Below the pieces are notes generated by a model. The model saw only the letters and a list, made by a program, of their open reading frames with translations. It had not been told where the DNA came from and searched no databases. The position numbers and the translations under genes are program-made. DNA of 12,185 nt from NCBI GenBank assembly GCA_015501075.1, contig JADNYJ010000826.1, positions 1 through 12,185 of the forward strand. The letters are read 5' to 3'. This stretch comes from Gymnopilus junonius. Lineage: Eukaryota > Basidiomycota > Agaricomycetes > Agaricales > Galerinaceae. This document shows positions 8,241 to 12,185 of the stretch, one piece after another. Every line of letters starts with the position of its first letter. Position 1 is the first letter of the stretch.

Positions 8241-8258
8241 TGGAGCCCACCGCGAGGG
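8241..8258 (+). other. primer binding site (PBS) of Gypsy copy 2
   Basis: TGGAGCCCACCGCGAGGG begins two bases after the LTR. Its start TGG pairs with the CCA end of a tRNA. The implied tRNA 3' end reads CTCGC, then seven bases GGTGGGC, one base T, then CCA: the correct spacing for the 3' side of a T-arm stem, a 7-bp acceptor strand, a discriminator base and CCA. This strongly supports a tRNA-primed element. I cannot name the tRNA from sequence alone. Confidence 0.8.
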
Positions 8259-8312
8259 GGGGTGAAAGTTCAGTCTCTAGATAAATTATTATTGCACTTA
8301 AAAGTGAAAGGA

Positions 8313-9756
8313 ACGACAGCATCTTCTCAAAGATCCAAAATTCCTAGATTAACTAAAAATTCTCTACATGCTGGAACAGAAGATTTTGAGTTACCGACAC
8401 AAAAGAGTCAGAGGCAAGCGAGTCATCAGTTAAGCACTGCTCAGCTCAACCAAAATCCTGTGGAGATAGAAAGAATTCCTGGTGAATTTATTTCTTCAGA
8501 AGATGAAGTTACAAACTTAGTACTTCAACACGAAGGTCTAAGTGAGGAACTCCAGTCTACTACCCCCACACCTTCTTTTCCAAATTTTAATCTTCAAGAA
8601 TGGAAAGCATTCGCAGAATTTGACAGTGGTACATATGCAGAATTTAAGGAAGCTATTAAGAAAAGCTATCCTACTGTTGCTCAAGCAGAAAATGCATCCG
8701 CTGATAGACTACGTCGCAAAATTCTTACACATCCAAGCATTTCATTGCATCAATCAGAACATGTTGCTTCATTGACAAGGATTATGAGGGCTGAGATTGG
8801 TAAACTTAATAAAATCAATCCACCTCTAATCACCAATCATGAACTAGTTACCTTGTTCCTTGAGAAATTAGACCCAGAATTTAGACAATTGCTTGCACAT
8901 AATTTAGAACTCAAATCAGTTTGGTTCACAATAATATTAGCACTGCTGGAACGGATGCTTCTATTGCACAACCTAGTAAGCAACATGGAGAGGACCCTTA
9001 CACCATTGAGGAAGTCTTTAAAATGGCTGCTTTTACTTCTGAAGAGTCAAAGAGTCCACTAGGAAAATTCTTTGCATTGGCAGGACCGGGCCACCAGCCA
9101 CCTCCAGTAAAGCATCTCCAGACATTAAAATGGAGGAGGTGTCAGCAAAAATGATAGAAGGATGGGACAATTTACAGCGCAAAACAAATTCTCAGTTTCA
9201 ACAGGGACAAGAAAATTTGTTGAAAGCAATAGAACGACAAAGCGTGCTGTTAAATGGATTTTTAACGCGCCAGACAAATTATAGACCACCCTATCCAGCT
9301 CAGAATTTATCTTATAATGTTGGCTCCCAGCCTTCAGCTCCAAGTCAGTCACATATCCATCAAAATACTAATGGAGACATTTGTTTCTATTGTGCACAAC
9401 ATGGACACCGCATTAATGAATGTGTGGATGCAATTAGAGATGAAGATTCTGGATTCATTATGAAGGGAAATGACAATAGGTATCGCCTAGCCAATGGACA
9501 AGTTATTCCATATGAGCGAGGACGACCCATGAAAGCATTTGTTGCAGAACAGCATAAAAAGGGAATTATTCCAGTAAGAAAAATGTCTAATGGAATAGTC
9601 AGTACCAATATTCAAGGAGAAGTGGATCCTATGAATAATAGTAACCTCCCAAATGATAGACAAGGAGATGCTGCTCTTTCCCAGTTATTGGGTGAGTTAG
9701 TAAATAATCTTGGACTTGATACAGTAAAAGATACTTTAAGCGAAACACTTCAATGA
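8313..9756 (+). pseudogene. gag of Gypsy copy 2 (capsid and nucleocapsid), frameshifted
   Basis: Coding similarity spans three frames. Segment 1 ends near 8916 and holds the capsid: LQEWKAFAEFDSGTYAEFKEAI, then KKSYPTVAQAENASADRL and a long helical stretch to FRQLLAHNLELKS. Segment 2, about 8917-9085, includes DPYTIEEVFKMAAFTSEE. Segment 3 runs to the TGA at 9754-9756 and contains the zinc knuckle at 9382-9423, CFYCAQHGHRINEC, a canonical CX2CX4HX4C, then YRLANGQVIPYERGRP. Both joins are net -1, consistent with a single missing base each. No in-frame ATG exists between the primer site and the capsid; the frame is open from 8175 inside the LTR. The start given is an ACG at 8313, which is only a guess (lost ATG or near-cognate start). 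Gag forms the virus-like particle and packages RNA. Confidence 0.8.
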
Positions 9757-9800
9757 AGTTATTTTGCTACAGAGGATGACCAAAATTTCAACTAAGCTCA

Positions 9801-10916
9801 ATGAAGGGAGCGTCCTTAGTACAGACGCGGAGTGGTACTACTACGACGCAAACTGAGAGCCATCCAAGAAAACAATCTCCATCTAAAAATATTGAAACCT
9901 CTATAAACAATAAAATTAGAACAGAAAATAAAGATAAAGATAAGACCAAAAATAAGACGTTGGAAGAAGTAGCAAGGGCACTAGTGTACCCAAATTCTAA
10001 CAACTCTGAACCAAAGAAAAATGAATCACAAAAATTGGCCTCGAGACAATTAAGAGTGCCTGAAATAAACATTCCTACTAAGGAAGGACCTGCATATAAA
10101 AATCAAGCACCAGTCGAAGAAGGAATTGACTTAGATGCTGTGACAGAATCCATATTGGATGTACCATTCACTATGCCGCTAAGGAATGTAGCAGGATTAG
10201 CGCCACAAATTCGTGAGCGCTTAAGAACACAATTCTCACGTTCCAGAAAGCCAGTAGTAAAGACATTTATGAAGGAAGGAATATCAGAAATTGGTCCTAT
10301 CAGTGTATCTGACTTACCATTTGAGGCATTCCTTGTTGCAAAAGAAGGTGAAGGAGGAGCTCCAGCTGGAAGTACTGTAGCTGGTGATCCAGTACTCACT
10401 TATCTTACTGAAATAACAAATGAACCACCTCGTGAAATATATGTTGCCAAAGACTCACATGCATTGAGGTCTTGCTATCCAAAAGTTAATAATATAGGAC
10501 AAGAAGAGGGAATCTTAGATGATGGTTCTCAAATCGTGTCAATGGCTGAAAAAGTAGCTATTGAATTAGGTTTGACCTGGGACCCACAAGTTACCTTAGG
10601 AGTTGAAAGTGCAAATAAACAAATTGAACAAAGTCTGGGTTTAGCGCGAAATGTGCCATTCAGATTTGGTGAAATTGTGCTATATCTCCAAGTTCATATT
10701 ATTAGAGACCCAGCATACTGAGTATTACTTGGAAGACCCTTTTCTGTGGTTGGAGCGACTGCTGTTAAAAATAGCACAGAAGGAGGACAAATGATTCTCA
10801 TTACCTGTCCAAATACTGGAAAGCAGGCGACTATTCCAACCTACCCAAGAGGAGTCACTCCAGATGATTTGCAAAAATCTAAGGGGCAGGTTTTTCAGAC
10901 AGCCTTGAGGACTTGA
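9801..10916 (+). pseudogene. protease-encoding start of pol, Gypsy copy 2
   Basis: The ATG at 9801 lies 44 bases after the gag stop, in the -1 frame relative to gag, with a TGA at 9777 between them, so pol is not a simple readthrough of gag. The first 75 residues are polar and lysine-rich. The retropepsin part shows LRSCYPKVN, the active-site triplet at 10518-10526 reading Asp-Asp-Gly (ILDDGSQIVSM), LGLARNVPFRFG and VHIIRDPAY. A TGA at 10719-10721 then interrupts the frame, directly before VLLGRPFSVVG; copy 1 has aspartate at this position (YDCLMGQPF). After the stop the frame remains coding-like to about 10890 (TCPNTGKQATIPTYPRG). A -1 shift at the T-run 10891-10895 leads into the next segment. 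Copy 1 has the usual Asp-Ser-Gly. Confidence 0.82.
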
Positions 10917-11350
10917 TTCAGGAACAACGAGAGGCAGCTGTAGTCTTGGAATATGACCAGTTCTCAAAGACTTTAGAAATTCGAGCCTATGCTGAACCAG
11001 AAAATGATACATTTATGCGTGCAGGAGTGAGGCGCGCATATTTGAGTGAAGCAAATAAATATGCAGATTTAGAAGATGATACTCGAAATATTATTTCAAC
11101 CTATTTCTACAATGAAGAATTGAGAAAATGGAGAAATGACGATAATACAAGCTCTGTAGCTAATTATGTGCAGAGTAAGAAAAAATATAAACCAGTTGGT
11201 GTGAAGGTTAGACCCATCTATGCTGACTTGGATGATCAATTCAGAATTATAAGAAATATCACTGGTGATCCTCTTGAAGGGATGCCAGTATTAGATCCAA
11301 CCCACCACCATTTATACCGGTTGGGCGCTATACACAAGAACGAAAAGAGC
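10892..11350 (+). pseudogene. pol linker between protease and reverse transcriptase, Gypsy copy 2
   Basis: This frame begins with FSDSLEDLIQEQREAAVVLEYD, the same block as in copy 1 at about 4510, and is rich in charged residues. It continues through NYVQSKKKYKPVG and VRPIYADLDDQFRI to GDPLEGMPVLDPT, where copy 1 reads GDPLEGLPELPTH. Near 11303 it shifts by -1 in a C-run: the -1 frame reads PPPFIPVGRYTQERKEP, matching the PPEFTPFGQYTQEWKEQ of copy 1. It shifts by -1 again near 11350 into MDKVHEGDFL. An ATG at 11352 opens the last frame, but it is an internal methionine of pol and not a gene start. The domain has no assigned enzymatic role. Confidence 0.7.
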
Positions 11351-11351
11351 C

Positions 11352-12185
11352 ATGGATAAAGTCCATGAGGGTGACTTTTTAACTGCCTCTGAACGAGCAG
11401 TAATACATGATTTAATAGCCAAGCAAAATAAAGCATTTGCATGGGATGATTCTGAGCGAGGAAGATTTAGGGAAGACTTCTTTCCCCCTGTACCAATTCC
11501 AACAATTGAGCACAAGCCATGGGTATATAGGAGTATTAAAATACCACCTGCACTCTATGATGAAATTTGTGCAATCATTGAAAAGAAAAGGGCAGCTGGA
11601 GTTTATGAACCTTCAAATTCATCCTACAGATCACCATGGTTTGCTGTGCTAAAGAAAAATGGTTCCTTAAGAATTGTACATAGCTTAGAACCTTTAAATG
11701 CAGTTACAATTGCTCATTCTGGAGTACCACCTGCAACAGAGGAACTAGCAGCTCATTTTTCAGGACGAGCTTGCGGAGGAATTATGGATTTATATGTTGG
11801 ATATGATGAGCGATCACTTGACTCTAAATATCGCGATTTGACCACTTTCCAGACTCCTTTTGGTGCAATGCGACTCTGTACTTTACCAATGGGATGGACA
11901 AATTCTGTACCCATTTTTCATGATGATGTTACCGAAATATTAAGACCAGAGATGCCTGAATATACAATACCTTATTTGGATGATGTAGGTGCCCGAGGCC
12001 CTGCTACCAGATATGAGGATGATAAAGGAGACTATGAACGAATTCCAGAAAATCCTGATATTAGAAAATTTATATGGGAACATTTAAACAATGTCAATCG
12101 TTTATTACAACGAATGAAATATTGTGGAGGAACGTTCTCAGGATATAAATCAGTAATTTTTGTGCTGCGGAAATTATAATCGTTG
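11352..12185 (+). pseudogene. reverse transcriptase of Gypsy copy 2, cut by the window edge
   Basis: The frame is open from 11352 to 12179 and covers most of a Ty3/Gypsy reverse transcriptase. Blocks in order are KAFAWDDSERGRFREDFFPP, IPTIEHKPWVYRSIKIPPAL, GVYEPSNSSYRSPWFAVLKK, RIVHSLEPLNAVTIAHSG, FQTPFGAMRLCTLPMGWTNS and the catalytic Tyr-Leu-Asp-Asp at 11973-11984. The thumb region RLLQRMKYCGGTFSGYKSVI follows. Near 12162, in the run of five T, the frame shifts: the -1 frame reads CAAEIIIV, which fits the family's continuation, so the stop TAA at 12177-12179 is probably the result of one lost T. The polymerase core is otherwise intact. Reverse transcriptase copies element RNA into cDNA in the particle. 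The RNase H and integrase parts should follow beyond the window. Confidence 0.9.

Larger units (their letters stand above)
7088..12185 (+). mobile_element. Ty3/Gypsy retrotransposon copy 2, 5' part (continues past the window)
   Basis: The order is 5' LTR, primer binding site, leader, gag with capsid and zinc knuckle, protease, reverse transcriptase, then the window edge. This is the standard Ty3/Gypsy layout. RNase H, integrase, polypurine tract and 3' LTR are expected to the right. The coding region holds one in-frame stop in the protease segment (10719) and repeated net -1 frame changes, so as read it cannot make a full polyprotein. The first base of the LTR end is altered relative to the minus-strand copy (TAGTAATC against TGTAATC), so the left boundary is uncertain by a base or two. 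A target-site duplication cannot be tested without the 3' end. Confidence 0.9.

Noticed and set aside
9720..9805. Programmed -1 ribosomal frameshift between gag and pol
   Set aside because: Both copies have pol in the -1 frame relative to gag, which is suggestive. However, no X XXY YYZ slippery heptamer is visible before the gag stop in copy 2, and a TGA at 9777 blocks the pol frame upstream of its ATG.
11352..11360. ATG at 11352 as the start of a separate reverse transcriptase gene
   Set aside because: Homology to copy 1 continues upstream in other frames, so this is an internal methionine revealed by a frame change.

Overview
This is a eukaryotic window made almost entirely of nested and decaying transposable elements. 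The protein families point to a filamentous fungus, most likely a mushroom-forming basidiomycete (Agaricomycetes): a Ty3/Gypsy clade whose Gag, protease and reverse transcriptase resemble the Gypsy elements common in those genomes, and a CENP-B/Tigger-like (pogo) transposase. The assignment rests on recognising families, not on a database search. I see no host gene, tRNA, rRNA, CRISPR array or bacterial-style operon, and no intact protein-coding gene of full family length.

Layout. 1-318: unassigned flank. 319-1470: a full-length long terminal repeat (LTR) of about 1.15 kb on the minus strand. 1471-2605: the 5' end and roughly the first half of a pogo/Tigger-type DNA transposon, with two in-frame TGA stops, cut off inside its DDE catalytic domain. 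About 2606-7087: copy 1, a 5'- and 3'-truncated Ty3/Gypsy element on the plus strand (late gag, protease, reverse transcriptase, RNase H, then fading linker) with stops and frameshifts. A 149-bp MITE (5608-5756) sits inside its reverse transcriptase. 7088-8238: a second LTR of the same family as the first, on the plus strand. 8241-8258: a primer binding site, so this LTR is the 5' LTR of copy 2. 8259-12185: leader, gag, protease and reverse transcriptase of copy 2, running off the right edge of the window. Its integrase and 3' LTR are not visible.

The two Gypsy copies are related (about two thirds identical in the well-aligned part of the reverse transcriptase, by eye) but belong to different subfamilies. 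Because each is broken differently, each helps read the other. Copy 2 supplies the empty-site sequence that fixes the MITE boundaries to the base. Comparison also shows that every frame change in both copies is in the same direction (net -1), which may be partly a sequence-quality effect. The two LTRs form an inverted pair of about 1.15-kb arms around 5.6 kb of older transposon sequence, and inside the LTR a stretch of about 240 bp is almost unchanged while the rest has diverged.

I did not find a new biological system. The points of most value are the cleanly delimited MITE, the one-directional frameshifts, the conserved block in the LTR, the TGA codons at expected arginine positions, and the transposase/gag junction.
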